A stretch of DNA of 42,120 nt from an uncultured bacterium. GTDB taxonomy: Bacteria; Bacillota_I; Bacilli_A; RFN20; CAG-826. The position numbers were made by a program, and so were the translations under genes. This document shows, piece after piece, positions 15,853 through 24,901 of this stretch. The notes below the pieces were generated by a model. It was given only the letters and a program-made list of their open reading frames with translations, ran no database searches and was not told where the DNA came from. Position 1 is the first letter of the stretch. Each line of letters begins with the position of its first letter. The DNA is taken from assembly GCA_949299335.1 (NCBI GenBank), contig CASGAD010000027.1:1-42120 (forward strand), written 5' to 3'.

Positions 15853-16635
15853 TTAGTTTTTAATTATATTTAACGTGTTAATAATATATGAAGAGGATAA
15901 GTCCTTAGAAATCAATAAGTCTAAAACTTTATTATTAATAACACATTTAGTCTCGTAAAAATGATTATTTATAAAAATTTTTTCTGTTTTTTGAAATTGA
16001 ACAGTCATTTTAGCAAAATATGAAGCTAATGATTTAGTATCTTGAGAAGTGTAATATGTTTGGCACGATAATAGGGTTTTTAAAATAATTGAAAGAACTC
16101 TATAGTCCACAATTAATAGTTCCTCATCGTTATCAAATAATTTATCTATATCTAAAATGCCATTATAAGATGGAATATCTTTTAAATTAAGTTTTTCATA
16201 TTCATCTACAAATTGAGTAGATCCAAGTAATTTAAAAGTATCCTTTTTAGATTTTTTTAGACATATTTTTTTATAATTCAATATTTTAGAAATAGAAGCG
16301 TTTAAATTAGTTTCTAAAGGATCTATTGAAGCTAATAAACATAAATTATTTTCTTTGTTTTCTAAAATATAAAATGAATCTTTTTCAATTTTAGTTACTT
16401 CCTCTTTTAAAAGGAAATAAATATTTACTCTTTGATTATTAGAAAGAGCTAATTCATTAACGTCTTTAATAAATGAAATATTTTTAAAGTTGCGTTTGGA
16501 CAAATCACTTATTAAAGTCTGTCCACCAATGATATAAATAGGATAAGATTCATTAGTTAAAGCAAATATTTTAATTGCCTCAATGACATTAGAGGTTAAA
16601 CATGTTGAATTTAAATTAAATATGAATTCTTGCAT
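15853..16635 (-). CDS. Hypothetical 260-aa protein, first of a tandem pair
   Basis: The N-terminus (FNLNS, AIKIFA, YIIGGQTLISDL) looks like the Rossmann-like opening of PlsX-type acyl-phosphate enzymes, and the length equals that of the next gene. Similarity to PlsX is weak and by eye only. There is no SD; a TATAAT box on the minus strand (16642-16647) ends 6 nt before the ATG, so the message is probably leaderless. The small-RNA terminator lies just upstream. The gene is low in Gly and rich in Lys, Asn and Ser, suggesting fast divergence. Confidence 0.55.
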   Translation of the reverse strand: MQEFIFNLNSTCLTSNVIEAIKIFALTNESYPIYIIGGQTLISDLSKRNFKNISFIKDVNELALSNNQRVNIYFLLKEEVTKIEKDSFYILENKENNLCLLASIDPLETNLNASISKILNYKKICLKKSKKDTFKLLGSTQFVDEYEKLNLKDIPSYNGILDIDKLFDNDEELLIVDYRVLSIILKTLLSCQTYYTSQDTKSLASYFAKMTVQFQKTEKIFINNHFYETKCVINNKVLDLLISKDLSSSYIINTLNIIKN

Positions 16636-16641
16636 ATAATA

Positions 16642-16647
16642 ATTATA
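16642..16647 (-). promoter_or_regulatory. TATAAT box, leaderless start of the 260-aa gene pair
   Basis: TATAAT on the minus strand lies 7 nt from the A of the ATG at 16635. Its -35 position falls in the T-tract of the upstream small-RNA terminator and is weak (TTTTTG). Confidence 0.5.
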
Positions 16648-16665
16648 AAGTTTTAAAGAAGAAAC

Positions 16666-16699
16666 AAAAAGACTTAACGTTTTAAGTTAAGTCCTTTTT
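16666..16699. terminator. Terminator of the small RNA
   Basis: GACTTAAC/GTTAAGTC with a 7-nt loop is flanked by A-runs and T-runs on both sides, so it can stop transcription on either strand. On the minus strand it ends the small RNA 31 nt before the next gene. Confidence 0.8.
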
Positions 16700-16852
16700 A
16701 TCAAGTAAAGAGATTAACATTAATTTACCACATTATTATCTTTTCCTCTTCTTCAAGAATTCAATACCTTATTCTTAGTTTTGATGATTATATTTTACTA
16801 TATCTCATCGAATTCTCTATAACATCAATCTCTTTAACTCTTCGATGTTTAC
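16667..16852 (-). ncRNA. Probable small RNA of about 185 nt, possibly 6S-like
   Basis: A complete minus-strand unit lies between serpin and the 260-aa pair. It has promoter TTGACA-N17-TAATAT (16859-16887), no open frame of note and a terminator at 16671-16693. Long-range helices are visible: 16820-16835 pairs with 16707-16722 (AAAGAGATT/AATCTCTTT core), and inside it 16807-16818 pairs with 16755-16765 (GAATTC core). The result is one long rod with an asymmetric internal loop of about 30 nt. Size and rod-with-bubble shape recall 6S RNA, but no sequence signature settles this. It could also be an unknown RNA. Confidence 0.55.
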
Positions 16853-16858
16853 ACCTTT

Positions 16859-16887
16859 ATATTATGTAAGGATATAATTTCTGTCAA
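16859..16887 (-). promoter_or_regulatory. Consensus promoter of the small RNA
   Basis: TTGACA (16882-16887) and TAATAT (16859-16864), separated by exactly 17 bp, read on the minus strand. This is one of the best sigma-70-type promoters in the window and it has no coding gene directly downstream. Confidence 0.75.
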
Positions 16888-16971
16888 TAGAACTAAAAGT
16901 AAGATTTTTCCCAATTTTAAAAATAAAGTTACTAATAATCGCTAAATAATGTATTTAAAGATTTAAAAATT

Positions 16972-18249
16972 TTAGTTTGAGAGATTTGTTAAAGTGCCTG
17001 CAAAGAGGAAATTGCCATAGCTATCTTTTAAAGTAAAGATGAATCCCTTAGTTACGTAATAATCAAAATAAATTTCTTTTTTAGGCTCTGTACTAGTTGC
17101 AGCGTCTTCAATTAATGTATAACTTGCTCCTTCAATACCTACTTCATCAACATTTAAAATATTAGAATGAACAATTTTAGTAACGCAAGTTGGTAAATCA
17201 TCAAAGATGGCGTTTTCGTATGAAGGTTTAAAGACTTCATTTAAGTTATATTTTGCCTTAAAAAAATCAATTAAATCATAAGTACCGCTAGAAGAAAAAC
17301 TTGGGAAATAGATGTTGGTATAATAGGATTCTGTCTCCGTTCCAAAAGAATAAGTAGAAGAAGAAAGAATCTCATTTATATTTGATAGATTAAATATATC
17401 TTCGACCTGGTATCCTTCACTAGGCACTATGAATTCTAAAGTTAAGCCACCATTTGTTTCAATGAAAAATTTAGAATAAATTTCTTCTTCGATTGGTCTT
17501 CCAGCAATTCTATTTTTAGTTAATAATTTTACTTTTTTAATTGAACCATCTTCATTATTAAAATCGAATGTCTCAGAAGTATATTTTAATTCATTATCAA
17601 TTAGCCAAATATCTTTAAGATATAAAGTATTTAATAGAATAAAAACTGTATCTGGATTAATATTTAAATTATCGCAATTTAATAAATTATTTGTAGCATC
17701 TTTTATATATTGACTAATTGTATCTCTTGATTTTTCTTTGTCGTTAAAATCTAATCCAAAAGAATTAGTATAATATGAATTAGCTAATTTATTTAATGTT
17801 TTTTCATTATAAGAATCTTCAAAAGTGCTATTTAACCAAACTGAATTTGAGGTTGCTATTTTGTTATTACCTCTAAAATTTCTATTTAGTAAGGAGTATA
17901 AGTTACTATAATTTGACTCTATATTAATCGAGGAATCATTAAGTATGGATAAAATCTCTTTTTGAGGCTTACTAGTTAATGAGCTTTGAAGCATATTTAA
18001 AGCACTTATAATTGATGTAGGAGAGATTAAAAAATCGCTTTTATTAAATTCATAAAAGTTAGAAATTAATTCACTTTCAACATTAATGAGATTTTTTTGA
18101 TATGCTTTATAACCATCGCCATTTAATATAGAATAGTTTAAATCTATGGCTTTTGCAGCGTTTTTAATTAAATATCCATTATAATTTGCGCCACACGAAA
18201 AAATAAATAAGCTTGCAATTATTGTAGGAAATAGGTTAATTCTTTTCAT
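16972..18249 (-). CDS. Serpin (serine protease inhibitor) lipoprotein
   Basis: This 425-aa protein has a lipobox signal peptide (FIFSC, Cys19) and the serpin fold: FLISPTSIISALNML near residues 72-86, SNSVWLNSTF, FILLNTLYLKDIWL, LEFIVPSEGY and the C-terminal FIFTLKDSYGNFLFAGTL. The reactive-loop hinge is degenerate, reading DEVGIEGASYT where inhibitory serpins have EEGTEAAAAT. Inhibitory activity is therefore uncertain. A lipid-anchored serpin on a gut bacterium would face host or rival proteases. The gene starts 10 nt after an extended -10 TGCTATAAT box and has no SD. Confidence 0.9.
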   Translation of the reverse strand: MKRINLFPTIIASLFIFSCGANYNGYLIKNAAKAIDLNYSILNGDGYKAYQKNLINVESELISNFYEFNKSDFLISPTSIISALNMLQSSLTSKPQKEILSILNDSSINIESNYSNLYSLLNRNFRGNNKIATSNSVWLNSTFEDSYNEKTLNKLANSYYTNSFGLDFNDKEKSRDTISQYIKDATNNLLNCDNLNINPDTVFILLNTLYLKDIWLIDNELKYTSETFDFNNEDGSIKKVKLLTKNRIAGRPIEEEIYSKFFIETNGGLTLEFIVPSEGYQVEDIFNLSNINEILSSSTYSFGTETESYYTNIYFPSFSSSGTYDLIDFFKAKYNLNEVFKPSYENAIFDDLPTCVTKIVHSNILNVDEVGIEGASYTLIEDAATSTEPKKEIYFDYYVTKGFIFTLKDSYGNFLFAGTLTNLSN

Positions 18250-18258
18250 ATTAATTTC

Positions 18259-18264
18259 ATTATA
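18259..18264 (-). promoter_or_regulatory. Extended -10 box of the serpin gene
   Basis: TGC-TATAAT on the minus strand ends 9 nt before the ATG, leaving a leader of only about 3 nt and no SD. Confidence 0.55.
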
Positions 18265-18322
18265 GCATAGGTTAAAAATAAAAATATACTTGCTCTTTTT
18301 TATAATAGAGATAATGATTATA

Positions 18323-18331
18323 TGTTAAAAT
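18323..18331 (+). promoter_or_regulatory. Extended -10 promoter, leaderless start of the yesN-type gene
   Basis: TGTTAAAAT ends 6 nt before the ATG at 18338, so transcription should begin at or next to the start codon. Confidence 0.5.
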
Positions 18332-18337
18332 ATAAAT

Positions 18338-19951
18338 ATGTATAAAGTAATAATAGTTGATGATGAAACTTCTGTTAGAGAACGTTTATTAAGTCTCATA
18401 AATAAAATTAAAGAAAGTTTTGAAGTAATAGGAGTCTATGAAAACGGATATGATGCATTAGAAAATGGCATCCCTTTAAATCCGGATTTGATAATAACTG
18501 ATATTAAAATGCCTTATGTTAATGGCATAGAGTTAATTAAAAGAGCAAAACTTGAACTTCCATTTGTTCAATCAATTATTATTAGTGGATTTGATAGTTT
18601 TGATTATGCTAAACAAGCAATTAGTCTTGGTGTTATTGGGTATATTTCTAAGCCAATTACTTTCGAAGAATTAAGCGAAACAATGGAAAAAGCTAAGATA
18701 GAAATAGATAATAAATTGCTTTTAAATACCAATATAAAAGATTTACAAACAAATAATGATGAAGCAATGCGCTTAATTAGAGATAGCAATCTTTCTAAAT
18801 TAGTAACATTAAAAAACGCTCCTAAAGTATTCAAAGAAAAGCTTATTCAAGATGAAATAAATCTTGATTATGAAAATATCCTTTTAGGTGTATTTGATAA
18901 CGATGAAGAAAGTGAAAAAATAACTTTTGAAGACACTGAACTAGTTTCTTATTATCTAGAAAACTATTTACGAGATGAGTTAAAAGAGGCTAATTTCAAA
19001 TATATCGTTTTTCGTAACGGAAGTGATTACAACATATTTTTGTTAAGCAATGATCATTTTGATATAGAAGATATTGAAGCTAGATTTTCTAGAATAATAA
19101 TTAAAATGAAAAAAGCTACTAAAATTTCTCTATCAATTGGCTTTAGCGATATTGGAGGAGGAATTGAAAGCGACACAAGTTTTAGAAAATTATATCGTCA
19201 TGCGTGTAGGGTATTAGAATATAGGACAATTATTGGCTCTAATATTGTTTTATTTTATGATGATGTAGATAAAGGGCAATCTTCTACTGGAAAAATTGAC
19301 GATAATGAATTTAAGTCTATTAGTTACGAAATTGTTTATGGAAAAATTGATAATGCAAAAGATAAAATACATCAAATTTTAAATAACATTACTTTAGATT
19401 CTTTTAAATCCACATACTTTTTCATTTTAAATAATTTGCTTGATTGTTTACTTAAATCATGTGTCAATTTAAAGATGTTATTTAATGACTATATGCCAAA
19501 TGTTGAACTTATTCAAAAAATGGTAAGTTTAAAAACTATTGATTCAGTCATGAGCTTTTTTGATGACGTGGTAGATACAATTGATAGAATTAATAAAGTT
19601 TCTAGACAAACTGGAGTGGATAATTCATTTTTACAAATTAAAAATTATATTGAAAACAATTATAAAAATTCTACGCTCTCATTAAAAGATGTTGCTAATG
19701 AACTTGGATTTAGTGTTAGTTATATAAGTGCAATTTTAAAGAAAAACGATGTGTCGTTTACTAAATATTTAACGAAAGTTAGAATGGAGAAAGCAAAAGT
19801 ATTATTAGCAAATGAATACTATAAAATAATAATGGTTGCTAATGAAGTTGGTTATGAAGATCCTTATTATTTTTCCCATTGCTTTAAAAAGTATACTGGA
19901 ATTTCACCATTAGAGTATAGGAATAATGAGAAAAAAGAGTCACTCGATTAG
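18338..19951 (+). CDS. YesN-type response regulator, REC plus AraC-family DNA-binding domain
   Basis: This 537-aa protein has three parts. The receiver domain (1-120) has acidic Asp8/Asp9, phospho-acceptor Asp55 in ITDIKMP and Lys in YISKPIT. The middle domain (130-400) is helical and unassigned. The C-terminal AraC-type double helix-turn-helix is near 430-530 (ENNYKNSTLSLKDVANELG, GYEDPYYFSHCFKKYTG). It is transcribed with a matching YesM-type kinase and a sugar-binding lipoprotein. Its likely target is the mgl promoter, where a 21-bp-spaced direct repeat is seen. The start is leaderless-looking, with TG-T-TAAAAT ending 6 nt before the ATG and no SD. Confidence 0.9.
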   Translation: MYKVIIVDDETSVRERLLSLINKIKESFEVIGVYENGYDALENGIPLNPDLIITDIKMPYVNGIELIKRAKLELPFVQSIIISGFDSFDYAKQAISLGVIGYISKPITFEELSETMEKAKIEIDNKLLLNTNIKDLQTNNDEAMRLIRDSNLSKLVTLKNAPKVFKEKLIQDEINLDYENILLGVFDNDEESEKITFEDTELVSYYLENYLRDELKEANFKYIVFRNGSDYNIFLLSNDHFDIEDIEARFSRIIIKMKKATKISLSIGFSDIGGGIESDTSFRKLYRHACRVLEYRTIIGSNIVLFYDDVDKGQSSTGKIDDNEFKSISYEIVYGKIDNAKDKIHQILNNITLDSFKSTYFFILNNLLDCLLKSCVNLKMLFNDYMPNVELIQKMVSLKTIDSVMSFFDDVVDTIDRINKVSRQTGVDNSFLQIKNYIENNYKNSTLSLKDVANELGFSVSYISAILKKNDVSFTKYLTKVRMEKAKVLLANEYYKIIMVANEVGYEDPYYFSHCFKKYTGISPLEYRNNEKKESLD

Positions 19952-21632
19952 AACTACATTGTTTATTACGACAACGGCTTTCTTTGGGCTATTTGTTCTT
20001 TTGACTGCGGTCTCAGTTATCAGCTTGTATGTTTTCTCTGTTGGTGAAATTTTAAACGAACAAATTAGTGAGTCATCTAAGCAAGTTATTAATAATTATG
20101 AAACTTATTTTAATAATGCAATTTTAGTTTCTGATTCTATTCAAAATAAAGTTAATAACTATGATATTCGACAAAATAAAGTGGCTTTTGCAGACTATTT
20201 AGATGATATAATGTCTTTAAGAACAGAGATAAATACATTAGCATTTTATGATGGTGATGGAAAATTAATCGCAAATGACAATAAATCTAATCCGATAGAA
20301 GATGCTTTGCTAGAGGATTTTTTCATTAAAGCAAATGAAGAGCCACTAATAAATAATTTCTCTAAGTTAAATATGAATGATAATAAGTATTACATCACAA
20401 TTTCTAAATATGCTGCTTTTAATAAAGGGCTAGAACATGGAGTAATAAGGATAGATTTTGATTTTTCAAAAATTGTTGAATCCATTGCTAATACCAATTT
20501 AGGCACTACAGGTCATATTGTTATTTTCGATAAAAATTATAAAGTAATTTACTCTTCATTTCCTTTAAATATTGATCAGGATATTGACGCTTTACAAAGT
20601 ATTGTTTTAGGCAATAAATCGGAAATCATTAATGGTGTAGACTATAATATCTACGTTTCAACGATTACAAATACTACTCGGAAAGTCGGTATTTTTACAA
20701 ATAGAGAAACTATTAGCAATGCGATTAGAACATTTATAGCAACATTTGTTTCGATAAGTGTAATTTTTGTTATTGGATTTATTATACTTACTTTATTTAT
20801 TAGCGCACGATTATCTAATCCTTTAAGATTACTTAAAAGTGAAATGACTAAAGTTGAAAGTTTGAATTATGATGTTCATACTTATACGACTACTAGAGGC
20901 AGCAAAGAAGTTGAGGAACTTGACGATTCTTTTAAGCAAATGATGTTAAGAATTAAAACTTTAACTGGAAAATTGATTGAAGAACAAGAAAATCAAAAGA
21001 AATCAGAGCTAAAAGCTTTACAAAATCAAATTAACCCTCACTTTTTATACAATACTTTAGATTCTATTATTTACATGATTGATTCAGGAAAAAGTGAAGT
21101 TGCTGAAAAAATGATTACTGCGTTATCTAAATTTTTTAGAATTTCAATTTCTAGAGGAAAAACAATTATTCCATTTAGAGATGAATTTGAACATGCTAAA
21201 AACTATTTATTGATTCAAAAATTAAGATTCGAGGATAAATTTGAATATTCTTTTACTATTGATGAGAGAATTTATGATTACTATACTATTAAGCTTATCC
21301 TTCAACCTATTATCGAAAATGCTATCGCTCATGGATTAAAAGAGTATCAAGGAGTCGGTAAAATTGAAATCATTGGTACAATAGAAAACAACTTAATACA
21401 TATAGCTATTAAAGATAATGGTTATGGGATGCTACAATCAAAAATTGATCAAATCTATGAATCATTTAAAGATCCTTCAATTCATGAAGGTGTAGGAATT
21501 AAAAATATTTATGAAAGATTAAAAATTTACTATGGTGAAGAAGCTAATGTAGTAATTGAATCAACATTAGATGTAGGTACAACAATTCATATATACATAC
21601 CTACAGAAGGAGCAAAACGTCATGAACCATAA
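19926..21632 (+). CDS. YesM/LytS-type sensor histidine kinase
   Basis: This 568-aa membrane kinase has transmembrane segments near residues 11-38 and 272-297 that bracket an extracellular sensor domain of about 230 residues (Cache-like). A HAMP linker (LSNPLRLLKSEM) follows, then the His_kinase domain with NQINPHFLYNTLD (His about 371), and an ATPase with N-box PIIENAIAHGL and G-boxes DNGYGM and GVGIKNI. The start overlaps the response-regulator gene by 26 nt and the end overlaps the binding-protein gene by 11 nt, so all three are translationally coupled. It probably takes its signal through that binding protein. Confidence 0.9.
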   Translation: MRKKSHSIRTTLFITTTAFFGLFVLLTAVSVISLYVFSVGEILNEQISESSKQVINNYETYFNNAILVSDSIQNKVNNYDIRQNKVAFADYLDDIMSLRTEINTLAFYDGDGKLIANDNKSNPIEDALLEDFFIKANEEPLINNFSKLNMNDNKYYITISKYAAFNKGLEHGVIRIDFDFSKIVESIANTNLGTTGHIVIFDKNYKVIYSSFPLNIDQDIDALQSIVLGNKSEIINGVDYNIYVSTITNTTRKVGIFTNRETISNAIRTFIATFVSISVIFVIGFIILTLFISARLSNPLRLLKSEMTKVESLNYDVHTYTTTRGSKEVEELDDSFKQMMLRIKTLTGKLIEEQENQKKSELKALQNQINPHFLYNTLDSIIYMIDSGKSEVAEKMITALSKFFRISISRGKTIIPFRDEFEHAKNYLLIQKLRFEDKFEYSFTIDERIYDYYTIKLILQPIIENAIAHGLKEYQGVGKIEIIGTIENNLIHIAIKDNGYGMLQSKIDQIYESFKDPSIHEGVGIKNIYERLKIYYGEEANVVIESTLDVGTTIHIYIPTEGAKRHEP

Positions 21633-22632
21633 AAAAAGAATGATATCGTTATTGTTTTCATCTTTATTAGTTACTTCGTGTGGTACTAAAGATTATAGTA
21701 TCTCCCTATTTATCTATGATTCGACAGATACTTTTATTTTGTCCTTAAAAGATAATATATTAGATGAATTTTCGGATTTTTATAATATAAATGAAATAAA
21801 ATACGCTGAGTATAATCAAACACTTCAAAATGAACAGATTGTTAAAAGCATAAACGAAGGCAGAGATTTACTTTTAGTTAATGTCGTAGATAGATTAGCG
21901 GCAAGTTCAATTATAGAAAAAGCTGAGACTAAAAATATCCCTGTAATTTTCTTTAATCGTGAGCCATTAAGTGAAGACTTAAAGAAAGCGAACAATTCTT
22001 ATTATGTAGGCACTAGCCCTATTAAAGAAGGTGAATTGCAAGGTTCATTAATTGATGAAACTTTTAGAGGAGCCAATAATTTTGCTAATTCAAATTACGA
22101 TAAAAATAAAGATGGAAAATTATCTTTAATCATTTTAAAAGGCTCTAATGGCCATCAAGATTCTGAATTAAGGACAGAGCATTGTATTTCAACATTAAAG
22201 TCTTTAGGCTACGATATTGATATAATTTCTACTATTTATTGTGATTGGTCAAAAGAAAAAGCTAAAAACGATTTTGAACAATTATATGAGCAAAATGCAG
22301 ACTTAATTGAATTAGTTATTTCGGCTAATGATGATATGGCATTAGGTGTTATTGAATATTTAAAAAGCTTGGAAACTTACGATAGCACAATAGAAATTAA
22401 AGATCAGTTTTTTCCAATTTTTGGAATAGATGCAACTATGGTTGGCAAATTTTCTGTTTCAGCAGGAGAATTGACAGGAACAGTTATTAATGATTCAAAA
22501 GCTCAAGCTCACGCGATTAAAATATTGTCTGAATATATTCTCATGGGTGAAAGCGCAAATCGGAAAGAATTTCCTTATGAGTTTGAAGATGGAAAATTTA
22601 TTCATTTAAATCCTGAAGTTTATCGAGAATAA
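21622..22632 (+). CDS. Galactose-binding-like lipoprotein, probable sensory partner of the kinase
   Basis: This 336-aa lipoprotein (VTSC, Cys20) is of the MglB/periplasmic-binding type 1 family in normal domain order. First lobe: SISLFIYDSTDTF, IPVIFFNRE and YVGTSPIKEGELQG. Calcium loop: DKNKDGKLS. Second lobe: LIILKGSNGHQDSE, VISANDDMALG, FFPIFGID and TGTVINDSKAQA. It is coupled to the two-component genes and no permease follows, so a sensing role is more likely than transport. It also serves as the in-window reference that shows the transporter's binding protein to be permuted. AAGGAG precedes the ATG. Confidence 0.85.
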   Translation: MNHKKRMISLLFSSLLVTSCGTKDYSISLFIYDSTDTFILSLKDNILDEFSDFYNINEIKYAEYNQTLQNEQIVKSINEGRDLLLVNVVDRLAASSIIEKAETKNIPVIFFNREPLSEDLKKANNSYYVGTSPIKEGELQGSLIDETFRGANNFANSNYDKNKDGKLSLIILKGSNGHQDSELRTEHCISTLKSLGYDIDIISTIYCDWSKEKAKNDFEQLYEQNADLIELVISANDDMALGVIEYLKSLETYDSTIEIKDQFFPIFGIDATMVGKFSVSAGELTGTVINDSKAQAHAIKILSEYILMGESANRKEFPYEFEDGKFIHLNPEVYRE

Positions 22633-22682
22633 TTTTAAAAACTTTGCAAAAATGATATATTATTAATGATTAGGAGAAAATT

Positions 22683-24827
22683 ATGGATATAATAAAAAGG
22701 TTGCATGAAGAGTTAAACTTGGAAACTAAAAGAATAGAAGCTGCTGTTAATCTTATTGATGAAGGTAACACCATTCCTTTCATTGCTCGTTATAGAAAAG
22801 AAGTAACAGGAAATTTAACTGATGTCGAATTAAGAAAATTAGAAGAAAGATTAAATTATTTACGTGGGTTAGAAGAAAGAATAGGGACTGTCTTAAAATC
22901 AATTGAAGAGCAAGGAAAGTTAACTGATGAATTAGCATCGGCAATTAATAATGTTAAAACATTAAGCGAACTTGAAGATTTATATAGACCTTATAAGCCT
23001 AAAAAGAAAACTAGAGGTAGTATCGCCAAAGAAAAAGGCTTGGAACCTTTAGCGGAATTTATATTAAATGAAGATACCAGTAAAGATTTATATGATTATG
23101 CTAAGACTTTTATCGATGAAGAAAAGAAAGTCTTGACTGTTGATGATGCTATTAATGGCGGTAAAGATATTGTTTGTGAAGTTATTAGTGATGATCCAAA
23201 TGTAAGAACATTTATTAAAGACTATTTAAATAAAGAAGGAATGATACATTCTTTAGAGATTAAGCAAGATGAGAAAAATACTTATGAAATGTATAAGGAT
23301 TATAAAGAAGCTATTAAATCGATTCCTCCTCATAGAATATTAGCTATTAATAGAGGCGAAAACGAAAAGTGTCTAAAAGTTAATTTAGAATATGATTTAG
23401 ACTTTATTAAGGTAGAAGTGAAAAGAAAATATAACATTAAAACTGCATATAATGCTTTATACGAGGAAATTGTTCTTGATTCCTTAAAACGCCTTATTAT
23501 GCCTAGTGTAGAAAATGAAATTAGAGGACAGTTATTTGATAAAGCTAGTGAAAAATCCTTAGAAGTATTTAAAAAGAATTTGAAGAGTTTATTAATGTAT
23601 CCTCCACTAAAGGATAAAGATATTTTAGGTTTTGACCCTGGTTTTAGAACCGGATGTAAATATGCTTTAATTGATAAATTAGCTAATCCTAATATGAAGG
23701 TAATTGGAGTTAGTTACATTACTTCAAGCAAGGAAAGCGAGGTAGAAAAAGCCAAACTCGATTTACTAAAAGTACTTAAAAATAATCATATTGACTATAT
23801 TGCTTTAGGAAATGGTACTGCTAGCAGAGAAAGTGAAGCAATTTTATCTAGCTTAATTAAGGAAAATAATTTACCAATTAAAATTTATATAGTAAATGAA
23901 AGTGGAGCTAGTGTTTATAGCGCCTCACCATTAGGAAAAGAAGAGTTTCCAGATTTGCCAGTAGAAAAAAGAAGTGCAATTTCTTTAGCTAGAAGATTAA
24001 TGGACCCTTTAAGTGAATTAGTTAAAATCGATCCTAAGGCAATAGGAGTGGGACAATATCAACATGATTTAGATCAAAAGAAATTAGAAGAAAACTTGTC
24101 TACTGTTATTGAAGATTGCGTTAATAATGTTGGTGTAAATTTAAATACTGCAAGTGTTTCTTTATTAAAATATGTAAGTGGAGTTAATAAAGGAATTGCA
24201 AAATCAATCTATGATTATAGAGCTAAAAATGGTGCTTTTAAAACTAGAGAAGATTTAAAGAAAGTTCCTAAGTTAGGTGATAAAGCATTTGAGCAATGTG
24301 CAGGATTTTTAAGAATTATTGATGGAAATGAGCCTCTTGATAAAACAGGTGTCCATCCAGAAAGTTATGTTGTTGCTAAAGAAATTATTAAAGAATGCAA
24401 AATTGATTTAGCAAATGATGATGAAGCAACGTTGGATTTGAAATTATCTTTATTTGATTTAAATAAATTTAAGCAAAAATATGATGTTGGTTTATTAACT
24501 TTAAGCGATATCGTTAAAGAACTTAAAAAACCAGGTAGAGACATCAGAGATGATGTAAAAATCGTTGTGTTAGACAATAATGTAAAATCAATCGAAGATC
24601 TCAAAGTAGGTATGATCTTAAACGGCACTGTTCGTAATATAAGTGATTTTGGTGTTTTTGTTGACATAAATGTGCATCAAGATGGACTAGTTCATATTAG
24701 CGAAATATCAAATAAATTTATAAAGCATCCAAGTGAAGTATTAGCAATTAATGACTTAGTGAAGGTAAAAGTAATTTCTGTGGATGTTGCCAAAAAACGT
24801 ATAGGTTTATCTATAAAACAATGTTAA
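22683..24827 (+). CDS. tex: Tex/YhgF-family RNA-binding transcription accessory protein
   Basis: This 714-aa cytoplasmic protein has the whole Tex layout: an N-terminal helical Tex domain (IPFIARYRKEVTG, LYRPYKPKKKTRG), a YqgF/RNase H-like domain (ILGFDPGFRTGCKYALID near 312-330), helix-hairpin-helix repeats (NTASVSLLKYVSG and FKTREDLKKVPKLG), and a C-terminal S1 domain (GTVRNISDFGVFVDI). Tex proteins bind RNA and affect transcription complexes; the exact role is not settled. It has an AGGAG SD and stands as its own unit. Confidence 0.93.
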   Translation: MDIIKRLHEELNLETKRIEAAVNLIDEGNTIPFIARYRKEVTGNLTDVELRKLEERLNYLRGLEERIGTVLKSIEEQGKLTDELASAINNVKTLSELEDLYRPYKPKKKTRGSIAKEKGLEPLAEFILNEDTSKDLYDYAKTFIDEEKKVLTVDDAINGGKDIVCEVISDDPNVRTFIKDYLNKEGMIHSLEIKQDEKNTYEMYKDYKEAIKSIPPHRILAINRGENEKCLKVNLEYDLDFIKVEVKRKYNIKTAYNALYEEIVLDSLKRLIMPSVENEIRGQLFDKASEKSLEVFKKNLKSLLMYPPLKDKDILGFDPGFRTGCKYALIDKLANPNMKVIGVSYITSSKESEVEKAKLDLLKVLKNNHIDYIALGNGTASRESEAILSSLIKENNLPIKIYIVNESGASVYSASPLGKEEFPDLPVEKRSAISLARRLMDPLSELVKIDPKAIGVGQYQHDLDQKKLEENLSTVIEDCVNNVGVNLNTASVSLLKYVSGVNKGIAKSIYDYRAKNGAFKTREDLKKVPKLGDKAFEQCAGFLRIIDGNEPLDKTGVHPESYVVAKEIIKECKIDLANDDEATLDLKLSLFDLNKFKQKYDVGLLTLSDIVKELKKPGRDIRDDVKIVVLDNNVKSIEDLKVGMILNGTVRNISDFGVFVDINVHQDGLVHISEISNKFIKHPSEVLAINDLVKVKVISVDVAKKRIGLSIKQC

Positions 24828-24850
24828 TGAAAATTTTTTGCGTTTAGTAC

Positions 24851-24879
24851 TTGCATTTATTAATATTATTATTTAAAAT
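24851..24879 (+). promoter_or_regulatory. Promoter of perR
   Basis: TTGCAT (24851-24856), a 17-bp spacer and TAAAAT (24874-24879). This fixes transcription start near 24886, so the in-frame ATG at 24851 cannot be the gene start. Confidence 0.65.
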
Positions 24880-24901
24880 TATTCGCAATAAGGGATATCA
24901 A

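Noticed and set aside
24851-24901. Longer N-terminus of the PerR-like protein from the ATG at 24851
   Set aside because: The codons lie in the -35 and spacer of the promoter TTGCAT-N17-TAAAAT, and the family consensus begins at 24902.
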